A stretch of DNA of 64,000 nucleotides from Lutibacter maritimus (GTDB lineage Bacteria; Bacteroidota; Bacteroidia; Flavobacteriales; Flavobacteriaceae): NCBI RefSeq assembly GCF_900116115.1, contig NZ_FOZP01000001.1, positions 264,071-328,070 of the forward strand. Reading direction: 5' to 3'. Below the pieces are notes generated by a model that was given only the letters and a program-made list of their open reading frames with translations, had not been told where the DNA came from and made no database searches. The position numbers and the translations under genes are program-made. Below, piece after piece: positions 9,255-17,592 of the stretch (position 1 is its first letter; each line of letters opens with the position of its first letter).

Positions 9255-10208
9255 ATGTCGGATGTTGCTGCGTTAAAACAACTTGTTGAAAAACATACAG
9301 CTTTAAAACAGGAAATAGGAAAAATTATTATTGGTCAAAATAAAGCAGTTGATCATATTTTACTTTCTATTTTAAGTGGAGGTCATTCGCTATTAATTGG
9401 TGTTCCAGGACTTGCTAAAACTTTAATAGTTAATACAATAGCGCAAACATTAGGGTTAGATTTTAAACGTATTCAATTTACTCCAGATTTAATGCCTTCC
9501 GATATTTTAGGAAGTGAAATTTTAGATGAAACAAATCATTTTAAATTTATAAAAGGACCAATATTTAGCAATATTATATTAGCAGATGAAATTAATAGAA
9601 CACCTCCAAAAACACAAGCAGCACTTTTAGAAGCTATGCAGGAGCGTTCTGTAACCGTTGCCGGCCATCATCACACATTGGCAAAACCATTTTTTGTTTT
9701 AGCAACTCAAAATCCAATAGAACAGGAGGGAACCTATCCTTTACCTGAAGCGCAGTTGGATAGATTTATGTTTTCAATTAATTTAGAATATCCAACTTTT
9801 AATGAGGAAATTGAAGTTGTTAAAACTACCACAAGTGATATTAAGGCAGTGATCAATCCATTGCTTTCGGCGAATGAAATAAATGAATTTCAACATTTAA
9901 TTAGACGGATTCCAGTTGCAGACAATGTAATTGAGTATGCTGTTAAATTGGTGTCTAAAACTCGTCCAAATTCAATTAATGCGCCAGAAATAGTAAATAA
10001 TTATATTGATTGGGGAGCTGGACCTAGAGCATCGCAAAATTTGATTTTAGCAGCTAAAGCAAATGCAGCTGTTAATGGAAAATATTCACCAGATATTGAA
10101 GATGTGCAAGAAGTTGCTTATGCAATTTTAAAGCACAGAATTGTTAAAAATTACAAAGCTGAAGCTGAGGGTGTTACTGAAAAACAAGTTATTGAATCGC
10201 TGTTCTAA
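9255..10208 (+). CDS. MoxR-type AAA+ ATPase
   Basis: 317 residues from ATG 9255, one base after the upstream stop; an in-frame start at 9207 would overlap the surA-like gene. Walker A GVPGLAKT at 49-56, Walker B LADEINR at 109-115, sensor 1 LATQNPIEQEGTYPLPEAQLDRF and a C-terminal lid with GPRASQNLI. MoxR ATPases act as chaperones that insert metals or assemble complexes, commonly with VWA proteins, but none is encoded here. Grouping with three periplasmic isomerases suggests an envelope-protein maturation role (inference). Its 3' end overlaps rsmD by four bases, tail to tail. Confidence 0.93.
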   Translation: MSDVAALKQLVEKHTALKQEIGKIIIGQNKAVDHILLSILSGGHSLLIGVPGLAKTLIVNTIAQTLGLDFKRIQFTPDLMPSDILGSEILDETNHFKFIKGPIFSNIILADEINRTPPKTQAALLEAMQERSVTVAGHHHTLAKPFFVLATQNPIEQEGTYPLPEAQLDRFMFSINLEYPTFNEEIEVVKTTTSDIKAVINPLLSANEINEFQHLIRRIPVADNVIEYAVKLVSKTRPNSINAPEIVNNYIDWGAGPRASQNLILAAKANAAVNGKYSPDIEDVQEVAYAILKHRIVKNYKAEAEGVTEKQVIESLF

Positions 10209-10759
10209 GATGATATTTCAGAGTTTTCAAAAAAACTAAAGACACTACCTCCATATTTTTTTTGATAGCTTAAAAACTCATGATTTTCAATTTTAGTATG
10301 TTTAGAGTGTTCAATAATTAGCACACCACCTTCATCTAATAATTGATTTTTAAAAACGAGTTCTACTATTTTTTCAAATTGAACTTCTTCAAATCCATAA
10401 GGAGGATCTGCAAAAATAACATCAAATTTAGTTTTACTATTTTTTTCTAAATATTTAAAAACATCACTTTTAATGGTTGTAATGCCTAACTCAAGTTCAT
10501 CAGAAATTTGATTAATGTATTTTATACAACCAAAGTTTTCATCAACGCTTGTTATTTTTTCTGTACCTCTTGAGCCAAATTCATAACTAATGTTTCCAGT
10601 TCCTGAAAATAAATCTAATACAGCTATTTCATGAAAGTAGTAAAGATTATTCAAAATATTAAATAAAGCTTCTTTAGCAATATCTGTAGTTGGTCTAACA
10701 GGTAATTTTTTTGGAGCTTGTAACCTTTTGCTCTTAAATTTTCCAGAAATAATTCTCAT
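10205..10759 (-). CDS. rsmD: RsmD-family 16S rRNA (guanine-N2) methyltransferase
   Basis: 184 residues. The opening RIISGKFKSKRLQAP, the SAM-binding LDLFSGTGNISYE (48-60) and the catalytic DPPY at 118-121 are the RsmD pattern; the enzyme methylates G966 (E. coli numbering) of 16S rRNA. The start shares one base with the stop of the DUF3822-like gene, so the two are coupled in an operon with the membrane protein upstream. Confidence 0.93.
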   Translation of the reverse strand: MRIISGKFKSKRLQAPKKLPVRPTTDIAKEALFNILNNLYYFHEIAVLDLFSGTGNISYEFGSRGTEKITSVDENFGCIKYINQISDELELGITTIKSDVFKYLEKNSKTKFDVIFADPPYGFEEVQFEKIVELVFKNQLLDEGGVLIIEHSKHTKIENHEFLSYQKKYGGSVFSFFENSEISS

Positions 10760-11607
10760 TAAATTTGATTTAATAAAGTGTAATGCTCGTGTGATGAAAT
10801 ACCATCAATAATATTGTTATAAGTTAAATTTTTATAAAAACTTACATTTCTAATGTATTGGTATACAATTTTATAGAGTTCAGATTCTTTTTCAATATCG
10901 CCCATAAGTATTAATTGAAATTCTTCAGGATTTAAATTTAATTGCTCGGCTATAAAAAGAATGTAATATATAAAGTCCTCTTTTGTTTTAAAATTGAAGA
11001 TGTTATATAGTTCTAGTTTTTTGTTTTTAATTACAACAATTTCAAATGTATTTTTAGTAACATTAACAAAATATTGTTGTTCAATATTATTTTTAAATTC
11101 ATTTAATAAACATTCAATTAAAACTGTTGATGCGTGTTTAAAAATGAATGAACCATACATATCAAATAAAAAGTTATTGATGTTTACAAACGGTATGTAA
11201 ACATTTACAATGTCAGAATTTTTAATTTCATCAAAAGTAATATAGTCGTTTTCTAAAACTTTAATTGAGTATTTTAAATAATTGGCTAAATTATTTTTAT
11301 CAAAAATTGGTTTTGGAACTTGCGTAACTAAGTTATTAAAGTGCGTAACACTTACTGATGGATATTTATACTTAAGAATAGACTCTTTATTATAAACGTG
11401 CTCAACTAACTCTAAATGTTTATATGGCGAAATTTTGTGTTCATCAGCAAATTCAAAAGAGTTAAAATATTCAATGCTTTTAGTATGAATATTACAAATA
11501 CAAAAAGAAAATCCATCCAAACTAAGTTGGATGGATAAATGGTAATCTTTTAGATTGTTAAAATCTATAGTATTATTCTTCGATATCTTTTTTGTCTGCT
11601 TTATCAT
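10759..11607 (-). CDS. DUF3822-like protein
   Basis: 282 residues if started at the ATG at 11607; a GTG-type start at 11634 would extend deeper into the previous gene. Even so, its first 35 bases overlap the end of the 244-residue membrane protein gene. The sequence (YHLSIQLSLDGFSFCIC near the start, VNVYIPFVNINNFLFDMYG in the middle, ILMGDIEKESELY near the end) matches my memory of the DUF3822 family, found next to rsmD in Bacteroidota; the fold is likely ASKHA-like. Function unknown. Confidence 0.72.
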   Translation of the reverse strand: MIKQTKKISKNNTIDFNNLKDYHLSIQLSLDGFSFCICNIHTKSIEYFNSFEFADEHKISPYKHLELVEHVYNKESILKYKYPSVSVTHFNNLVTQVPKPIFDKNNLANYLKYSIKVLENDYITFDEIKNSDIVNVYIPFVNINNFLFDMYGSFIFKHASTVLIECLLNEFKNNIEQQYFVNVTKNTFEIVVIKNKKLELYNIFNFKTKEDFIYYILFIAEQLNLNPEEFQLILMGDIEKESELYKIVYQYIRNVSFYKNLTYNNIIDGISSHEHYTLLNQI

Positions 11608-12307
11608 AAAATGGTGGCCAGTTACCGTCTTCACTAACTTCGCCTAATGATCCTACTCTAATATATTCACCTTTAATTTCTTCTCCACCAATGGCTTCTT
11701 TTTCTTGTTTGATAAGATTCATATCCATACCATCTAAAATTAAAGCTTTGTCTACTTTTACTTCAAAAACAGGTGCTTTTAAACCAGCGATTTTTTCTAC
11801 AAAACCAATTTCAATTTTAAAATTTTGGTCAGTACCAGGAATTTTAAGCATATTTTTATAGTCTTTACCCGCAAATTTTGCTCTTACGTCTTCATATCCA
11901 ATAGTATCAACAACTCTTTCTTCAATTTCTTTAGTGATACCTCCACCAACATTTACGGTTTTAACTACGTTTCTGGTTTGGGTTAAGGCAAATTTACCAT
12001 TATCAATAAAGTCAATTAATTCTTGTCCATTATCAGTATATCTTCCTTTTACTTTTTTAAATGCAACTTCAGCATCTCTAATAATTTTCATGCTTTCAAT
12101 TACTCTAGCATATTTAACTTTTTTCTCTTTGTTAAATTGCATAGGTTTTTGTATTTCGAAATTGATTTTATACACTAAAAAAGCTGCAATTGCAATTAAT
12201 AAAACCGATAAAACCCAGTGTAATTTTTTTGGTATAAAATTAACTATGGCATAAGCTAAAAATGCGGTAACTACAATCGCCGCTATAATAATCAATATTG
12301 TTGTCAT
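11573..12307 (-). CDS. Membrane-anchored protein of unknown function
   Basis: 244 residues. Two hydrophobic helices at about 3-23 and 31-47 precede a soluble domain of about 190 residues. The region from residue 63 (KYARVIESMKIIRDAEVAFKKVKGRY) resembles the start of pseudopilin-like proteins, but a prepilin cleavage site is absent, so I do not call it a pilin. It leads a minus-strand operon with the DUF3822-like protein and rsmD. A -7 element is at 12342-12349. I do not recognise the family. Confidence 0.65.
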   Translation of the reverse strand: MTTILIIIAAIVVTAFLAYAIVNFIPKKLHWVLSVLLIAIAAFLVYKINFEIQKPMQFNKEKKVKYARVIESMKIIRDAEVAFKKVKGRYTDNGQELIDFIDNGKFALTQTRNVVKTVNVGGGITKEIEERVVDTIGYEDVRAKFAGKDYKNMLKIPGTDQNFKIEIGFVEKIAGLKAPVFEVKVDKALILDGMDMNLIKQEKEAIGGEEIKGEYIRVGSLGEVSEDGNWPPFYDKADKKDIEE

Positions 12308-12341
12308 TTGTGTTTGTGTTTGTAATTTTTATCTGTGTACG

Positions 12342-12349
12342 CAAATCTA
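12342..12349 (-). promoter_or_regulatory. -7 element of the membrane protein-DUF3822-rsmD operon
   Basis: CAAATCTA on the plus strand is TAGATTTG on the minus strand, matching TAnnTTTG, 35 bases upstream of the start at 12307. Confidence 0.6.
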
Positions 12350-12394
12350 CAAATTTTTTTTAATGAGAAAAACTTTTAAGCATAAATCAATTTG

Positions 12395-12402
12395 TATATT
12401 TG
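12395..12402 (+). promoter_or_regulatory. -7 element of the RecD2-like helicase gene
   Basis: TATATTTG matches TAnnTTTG and lies 15 bases before the ATG at 12417. It falls inside the longer in-frame reading (from 12363), which argues that the longer start is not used. Confidence 0.6.
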
Positions 12403-12416
12403 AATTTTATTACAAA

Positions 12417-13844
12417 ATGATTAAAACTACACAAGAATTTTACAAAAACCTGATTGAAAACTTTCCTTTTGAGCCTACAAATTTACAAGATTTGCTGCTT
12501 GAAAAATTAACTGACTTTATTTTTGAAAATGATTCTAAACAATTGTTTTTAATAAAAGGCTATGCGGGTACAGGTAAAACAACGTCTATTAGTACGGTAG
12601 TTAATAATTTGTGGAAAGCTGGTAAAAAAGCAGTTTTATTGGCGCCTACGGGTAGAGCAGCAAAAGTAATTTCAGGATATTCGGGTAGGCAAGCGTTTAC
12701 AATTCATAAAAAAATTTACCATCCTAAAAAAAATAAATCAGGAGGAGTAGATTTTACGTTACAAACAAATAAGCATACAAATACAATTTTTATTGTTGAT
12801 GAAGCTTCTATGATTCCAGATTCATCAACAAACGGAAATTTATTTGAAAATTCTTCATTATTAGATGATTTAATGTCGTATGTGTATTCCGGAGCACGCT
12901 GTAAATTGGTTTTAATAGGCGATACAGCGCAATTACCGCCAGTAAAGTTGGAATTAAGTCCGGCTTTAGATGCACAAAAATTAGAGTTAAATTACGATAA
13001 AATTGTAACCGAAATTGAGTTAAACGAAGTAATGCGTCAACATGCAGAATCTGGAATTTTAGTGAATGCTACAGATTTAAGATATATTTTAGCAAATAAT
13101 GGTTTTAGCGATTTTAAATTTAAATTGGGTTATCCTGATTTAATACGTTTAATTGATGGTTATGAAATTGAAGATGCCATTAATAGTGCGTATGATAATT
13201 TTGGAGTAGAAGATACTGCATTTATTGTACGCTCAAATAAAAGAGCCAATCAGTACAATCAGCAAATAAGAAGTAAAATTAGAGGGCAAGAAAACGAAAT
13301 TTCTACAGGAGATTTTGTAATGGTAGTAAAAAACAACTATTATTGGTTAAAAGAAAGTAGCGATGCAGGTTTTATTGCCAATGGTGATATTTGTGAAATT
13401 CTCCAAATATTCTCTATAAATGAGTTATACGGATTTAGATTTGCTGAAGTAAAAGTGAGAATGATTGATTACCCAAATCAAAAACCTTTTGAAACTGTTT
13501 TGTTGTTAGATACTTTAACTTCAGAAACACCATCATTATCTTATGAAGAGTCTAACAAATTATACCATGAAGTTGGCAAAGACTTTGCACATGAAACATC
13601 TAAATATAAACAACTATTAGGTATTAAAAAAAGTAAACATTTTAATGCATTGCAGGTAAAGTTTTCCTATGCAGTAACGTGCCACAAATCACAAGGTGGA
13701 CAATGGAAAACAGTTTTTATTGAACAACCTTATTTGCCAGACGGACAAAGTATTCCTTATTTGCGTTGGTTATATACAGCAGTTACAAGAGCGCAGGAAA
13801 AAGTGTATTTAATTGGTTTTAAAGATGATTTTTTTGTTGAATAG
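12417..13844 (+). CDS. RecD2/UvrD_C_2-type ATP-dependent helicase
   Basis: 475 residues from ATG 12417, chosen because the -7 element at 12395-12402 overlaps any longer form. Superfamily 1B helicase: Walker A GYAGTGKTT at 48-56, LLAPTGRAAKV, Walker B FIVDEASMI, motif III LIGDTAQLPPV, and a C-terminal UvrD_C_2 domain with VTCHKSQGGQWKTVF and LYTAVTRAQEK. It lacks RecB/RecC partners and the long N-terminal region of classical RecD2, as is common for the short flavobacterial form. Likely a 5'-3' DNA repair helicase. Confidence 0.9.
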   Translation: MIKTTQEFYKNLIENFPFEPTNLQDLLLEKLTDFIFENDSKQLFLIKGYAGTGKTTSISTVVNNLWKAGKKAVLLAPTGRAAKVISGYSGRQAFTIHKKIYHPKKNKSGGVDFTLQTNKHTNTIFIVDEASMIPDSSTNGNLFENSSLLDDLMSYVYSGARCKLVLIGDTAQLPPVKLELSPALDAQKLELNYDKIVTEIELNEVMRQHAESGILVNATDLRYILANNGFSDFKFKLGYPDLIRLIDGYEIEDAINSAYDNFGVEDTAFIVRSNKRANQYNQQIRSKIRGQENEISTGDFVMVVKNNYYWLKESSDAGFIANGDICEILQIFSINELYGFRFAEVKVRMIDYPNQKPFETVLLLDTLTSETPSLSYEESNKLYHEVGKDFAHETSKYKQLLGIKKSKHFNALQVKFSYAVTCHKSQGGQWKTVFIEQPYLPDGQSIPYLRWLYTAVTRAQEKVYLIGFKDDFFVE

Positions 13845-13859
13845 TAAAACTATTTAAAA

Positions 13860-14180
13860 CTATTTAAATAGATCCATTCCAGGAATATTTGGCATTCCAT
13901 CTTTTGCAGCAGCAGCTAATTCAGCTTCGCTTATAGAATTTGCTTTTTCTAAAGCTTTATTTAAAGCAATAACTAACAAGTCTTCTATTTCTTCTTTATC
14001 GGTAAGTTCTTCAGAAATAGCTATGTTTTTAACGGCTCTATTGGCTGTTACAGTAACTTTTACCAAACCATTACCTGCTTCACCATCAATTAAAATAGTG
14101 TTTAATCGTAATTTAGTAGCTTCAATTTTTTGTTGCGCTTCTTTTAATTTAGCCATCATTCCAGATAAGTCTCCAAACAT
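13860..14180 (-). CDS. YbaB/EbfC family nucleoid-associated protein
   Basis: 106 residues. The family pattern is clear: a long N-terminal helix ([19 protein letters not shown]), the [23 protein letters not shown] strand region split by glycines, and the [20 protein letters not shown] helix. It forms a tweezer-like dimer that binds DNA. In many bacteria ybaB sits by dnaX-recR; here it is alone, back to back with the oligopeptidase gene across overlapping promoters. Confidence 0.92.
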   Translation of the reverse strand: MFGDLSGMMAKLKEAQQKIEATKLRLNTILIDGEAGNGLVKVTVTANRAVKNIAISEELTDKEEIEDLLVIALNKALEKANSISEAELAAAAKDGMPNIPGMDLFK

Positions 14181-14210
14181 TTTGTTACATTTTTAACAGT
14201 TGATACCAAG

Positions 14211-14218
14211 CAAATATA
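14211..14218 (-). promoter_or_regulatory. -7 element of ybaB
   Basis: CAAATATA on the plus strand reads TATATTTG on the minus strand. It is 30 bases upstream of the ybaB start and only one base from the opposite promoter's -7 element at 14220-14227. Confidence 0.65.
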
Positions 14219-14219
14219 G

Positions 14220-14227
14220 TATTTTTG
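14220..14227 (+). promoter_or_regulatory. -7 element of the oligopeptidase gene
   Basis: TATTTTTG matches TAnnTTTG. The first in-frame TTG (14225) lies inside this element, so translation most likely begins at the later TTG at 14252. Confidence 0.62.
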
Positions 14228-14251
14228 CGGACTATTGAAAATAAATTAATA

Positions 14252-16315
14252 TTGGAAAAAATTATAAAAGCGCCTAAAGCTACAAAAATTGAAAAGAAAT
14301 TAGAAATTCATGGAGATGTAAGAATTGATAATTACTATTGGTTAAACGATAAAGAAAACCTAAATGTTATTGATTATTTACATGAAGAAAATGATTATTA
14401 CAATCATGTAACAGCGCATACCACTAAATTTCAGTCTGCTTTATATGAAGAGATGAAGGCGAGGATTAAAGAAGATGATGAATCGGTTCCATATAAAAAA
14501 AATAACTACCATTATATTACGAAGTTTCAATTAGGAAAACAATATCCGATTTATACACGCAAAAAGGAAACTCTTGAAGCACAAGAAGAAATTTTGTTTG
14601 ATGTAAATCAAATGGCAAAAAAGCATTCTTACTTTAAGTTATCCGGATTGTCTGTGAGTCCAGATAATAAATTAGTTTCATTTGGTATAGATACAAAAGG
14701 AAATAGAGAGTATAAATTACAGTTTAAAAATTTAGAATCAGGAAAGTTATTTTCTGAAAAAATACACAATACCACAGGCGGAAGCACTTGGGCAAATGAT
14801 AATAAAACTATTTTTTACACCAAAAACAACCCGATAACTTTACGAAGTGAAAAAATATTTAAACACGTTTTAGGGACTAATGTTTCTGAAGATGTGGAAG
14901 TGTTTTTTGAAGAAGATGAAAGGTTTAACACCTTTGTATATAAAACAAAATCGGAAAAATATATTGTAATAGGTTCGTATAGCACAGTTTCAACCGAATA
15001 TCGTTTTTTAGATGCTAATAATCCAAACGGAGAATTTAAAATTTTGCAACCTAGAGAACGCAATTTAGAATATAGTATTGCGCATTACGATTCTGATTTT
15101 TACATACTTACCAATAAAGATGAAGCCACCAATTTTAAATTGATGAAAACATCTGAAGATAAAACCGAAAAAGAACATTGGGTAGATGTATTACCACATA
15201 GAAAAGATGTTTTACTTGAAGATATTTCAATTTTTAAAAACTTTTTAGTAGTTGAAGAGCGTGAAAATGGATTGAGTAAAATACGAATCATAAAATGGGA
15301 TAAAACAGAAGATTTTTATTTACCATTTGAGGAAGAAACGTATTCTGCTGGCGTGTATTATAATCCAGAATTTGATACTGATATTGTTAGATATGGTTAC
15401 AATTCAATGACTACACCAAGTTCAGTAATAGATTTTAATGTAGTTTCTAAAACAAAACATATTGTAAAAGAACATGAAGTTTTAGGTGGTAAGTTTGATA
15501 AGAAAAACTATAAAAGTGAACGACTTTGGGCAACAGCACAAGACGGAACAAAAGTGGCTATTTCATTAGTACATCATATAAATACTGAATTTTCAGAAAA
15601 TACTCCTTTATTATTGTATGGTTACGGTTCATACGGTCATACTATTGATCCTAGTTTTAGTTCAACACGTTTAAGTTTGTTAGATAGAGGTTTTATATTT
15701 GCCATTGCACACGTAAGAGGAAGTGAATATTTAGGTAGAAATTGGTACGAAGATGGTAAACTACTCAATAAAATGAATACGTTTACTGATTTTATAGATT
15801 GTGCCCAGTTTTTAGAAGACAACAAAATTACATCAGCAAAACATTTATACGCTTATGGTGGTTCAGCTGGTGGGTTGCTAATGGGAGCTGTGATTAATAT
15901 AAAACCAGAACTTTTTAACGGAATTATTGCTGCAGTTCCTTTTGTAGATGTAGTTACGACAATGTTAGATGATAGTATTCCATTAACAACTGGTGAATAT
16001 GACGAATGGGGAAATCCGAACGAAAAAGAGTATTATAATTATATGAAATCGTACTCTCCTTATGATAATGTGACTAAACAAAATTATCCAAATATGTTAG
16101 TTACAACAGGTCTTTATGATTCACAAGTGCAATATTTTGAGCCTGCAAAATGGGTTGCAAAGCTTCGAGAATTAAAAACTGATAAAAATATTTTAATAAT
16201 GCATATAAATATGGATGCAGGTCATAGCGGGGCTTCCGGGCGTTTTGACTCCTTAAAAGAAGTAGCTAGAGATTATTCTTTTATTATTGATTTGGAAGGA
16301 CGAACAATAATTTAA
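14252..16315 (+). CDS. Oligopeptidase B / prolyl oligopeptidase family (S9A) serine peptidase
   Basis: About 687 residues from the TTG at 14252; there is no ATG before the conserved IHGDVRIDNYYWL segment, and the alternative TTG at 14225 lies within the promoter. An N-terminal beta-propeller is followed by an alpha/beta hydrolase with nucleophile in YGGSAGGLL, the aspartate in TGLYDSQV and the histidine in DAGHSG. The WGNP(N) segment and the acidic motifs near the active site fit oligopeptidase B (PtrB), which cuts small peptides after Lys or Arg. No signal peptide, so cytoplasmic. Confidence 0.92.
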   Translation: MEKIIKAPKATKIEKKLEIHGDVRIDNYYWLNDKENLNVIDYLHEENDYYNHVTAHTTKFQSALYEEMKARIKEDDESVPYKKNNYHYITKFQLGKQYPIYTRKKETLEAQEEILFDVNQMAKKHSYFKLSGLSVSPDNKLVSFGIDTKGNREYKLQFKNLESGKLFSEKIHNTTGGSTWANDNKTIFYTKNNPITLRSEKIFKHVLGTNVSEDVEVFFEEDERFNTFVYKTKSEKYIVIGSYSTVSTEYRFLDANNPNGEFKILQPRERNLEYSIAHYDSDFYILTNKDEATNFKLMKTSEDKTEKEHWVDVLPHRKDVLLEDISIFKNFLVVEERENGLSKIRIIKWDKTEDFYLPFEEETYSAGVYYNPEFDTDIVRYGYNSMTTPSSVIDFNVVSKTKHIVKEHEVLGGKFDKKNYKSERLWATAQDGTKVAISLVHHINTEFSENTPLLLYGYGSYGHTIDPSFSSTRLSLLDRGFIFAIAHVRGSEYLGRNWYEDGKLLNKMNTFTDFIDCAQFLEDNKITSAKHLYAYGGSAGGLLMGAVINIKPELFNGIIAAVPFVDVVTTMLDDSIPLTTGEYDEWGNPNEKEYYNYMKSYSPYDNVTKQNYPNMLVTTGLYDSQVQYFEPAKWVAKLRELKTDKNILIMHINMDAGHSGASGRFDSLKEVARDYSFIIDLEGRTII

Positions 16316-16325
16316 AAAAAATTAT

Positions 16326-16333
16326 TAAATTTG
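16326..16333 (+). promoter_or_regulatory. -7 element of the cysteine synthase-like gene
   Basis: TAAATTTG matches TAnnTTTG, 67 bases before the ATG at 16400 and just past the oligopeptidase stop, implying a short untranslated leader. Confidence 0.6.
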
Positions 16334-16399
16334 CACGTTATAGATTATTATTCTAATTTCATTTTTGAAAAATATTATATCTGAATTAAACTATTAAAA

Positions 16400-17437
16400 A
16401 TGACAAAAAATAAAGGTATAAGTAACAATATTTTAGACCTTATAGGTAATACTCCCTTAATTAGATTAAATAAAATCACCAATAATCTTTCTGGAAATTT
16501 TTATGCTAAGTACGAAGGTTTCAATCCGGGACATTCTATGAAGGATAGAATTGCTTTGCATATTATTGAAGAAGGAGAAAGACAAGGTATACTTAAAAAA
16601 GGAAGTACTATTATTGAAACTACATCTGGTAATACAGGTTTTAGTATCGCTTTAGTTAGTATAATTAAAGGTTATAAATGTATGTTAGCCGTAAGCTCAA
16701 AAGCTTCTGAAGGTAAAATTAACATGCTTAAAGCAATGGGAGCAAAGGTATATGTTTGTCCAGCACATGTCAGTGCAGATGATCCTCGCTCATATTATCA
16801 AGTAGCAAAAAGATTACACGAAGAAACTGCAAACTCAGTGTATATTAACCAATACTTCAATCAGTTAAACGCTGATGCACATTATAATTCTACTGGACCA
16901 GAAATTTGGGAACAAACAAATGGAGAAATAACCCATTTAATTGCAGCAAGTGGAACAGGAGGAACAATATCTGGAGTTGCAAAATATTTAAAAGAGCAAA
17001 ATCCAGCAATAAAAGTCTTAGGTGTTGATGCATATGGATCAATTTTAAAGAAATTTCACGAAACTGGCGAATTTGATAAGGATGAAATATACCCATATAG
17101 AATAGAAGGATTAGGAAAGAATTTAATTCCTACTGCTACCAATTTTGATGTGATAGATGTTTTTGAAAAAGTGTCAGACGAAGATGCAGCGCATCGCGCA
17201 AGAGAATTAGCTATAACTGAAGGTTTATTTACAGGATACACAAGTGGTGCAATTATTCAAGCAGCAATGCAATATGGTGAAAAAGGATATTTTGATGAAA
17301 ACTCAAAAGTAGTACTAATTTTACCTGACCATGGATCGCGTTATATGGAAAAAATATATAGTGATGACTGGATGAAAGAACAAGGTTTTTTTGACTCAAA
17401 AACACACGCTCACCAACAAGTTGAGTTTATAAAATAA
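16400..17437 (+). CDS. Cysteine synthase/CBS-like PLP enzyme (fold type II)
   Basis: 345 residues. PLP lysine K48 in HSMKDRI, TSGNTG at 75-80 holding the substrate carboxylate, and the phosphate-binding SGTGGT at 184-189. The stretch after TSGNTG ([25 protein letters not shown]) and the C-terminal half ([12 protein letters not shown]) are closer to cystathionine beta-synthases than to CysK, although the C-terminal CBS regulatory domains are absent. It could make cysteine, cystathionine, or (with sulfite) cysteate. The next gene on the same strand is an alpha-oxoamine synthase, but a terminator separates them. Confidence 0.88.
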   Translation: MTKNKGISNNILDLIGNTPLIRLNKITNNLSGNFYAKYEGFNPGHSMKDRIALHIIEEGERQGILKKGSTIIETTSGNTGFSIALVSIIKGYKCMLAVSSKASEGKINMLKAMGAKVYVCPAHVSADDPRSYYQVAKRLHEETANSVYINQYFNQLNADAHYNSTGPEIWEQTNGEITHLIAASGTGGTISGVAKYLKEQNPAIKVLGVDAYGSILKKFHETGEFDKDEIYPYRIEGLGKNLIPTATNFDVIDVFEKVSDEDAAHRARELAITEGLFTGYTSGAIIQAAMQYGEKGYFDENSKVVLILPDHGSRYMEKIYSDDWMKEQGFFDSKTHAHQQVEFIK

Positions 17438-17459
17438 AAATATATTGTAAAAAATTTAA

Positions 17460-17494
17460 AAGAGGTTAGAATATTTTTTCTAACCTCTTTTTTT
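17460..17494 (+). terminator. Terminator after the cysteine synthase-like gene
   Basis: Perfect 12-base arms AAGAGGTTAGAA (17460-17471) and TTCTAACCTCTT (17478-17489) followed by a T-run to 17494. Confidence 0.9.
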
Positions 17495-17592
17495 ATAAAA
17501 TTTACATTTGAAAACCACAAAAAAAATAACGTACTTTGCACTTGTAAAAATGCAAGATGTTTAGTTACATTTTAGACATAAATAATATACTA

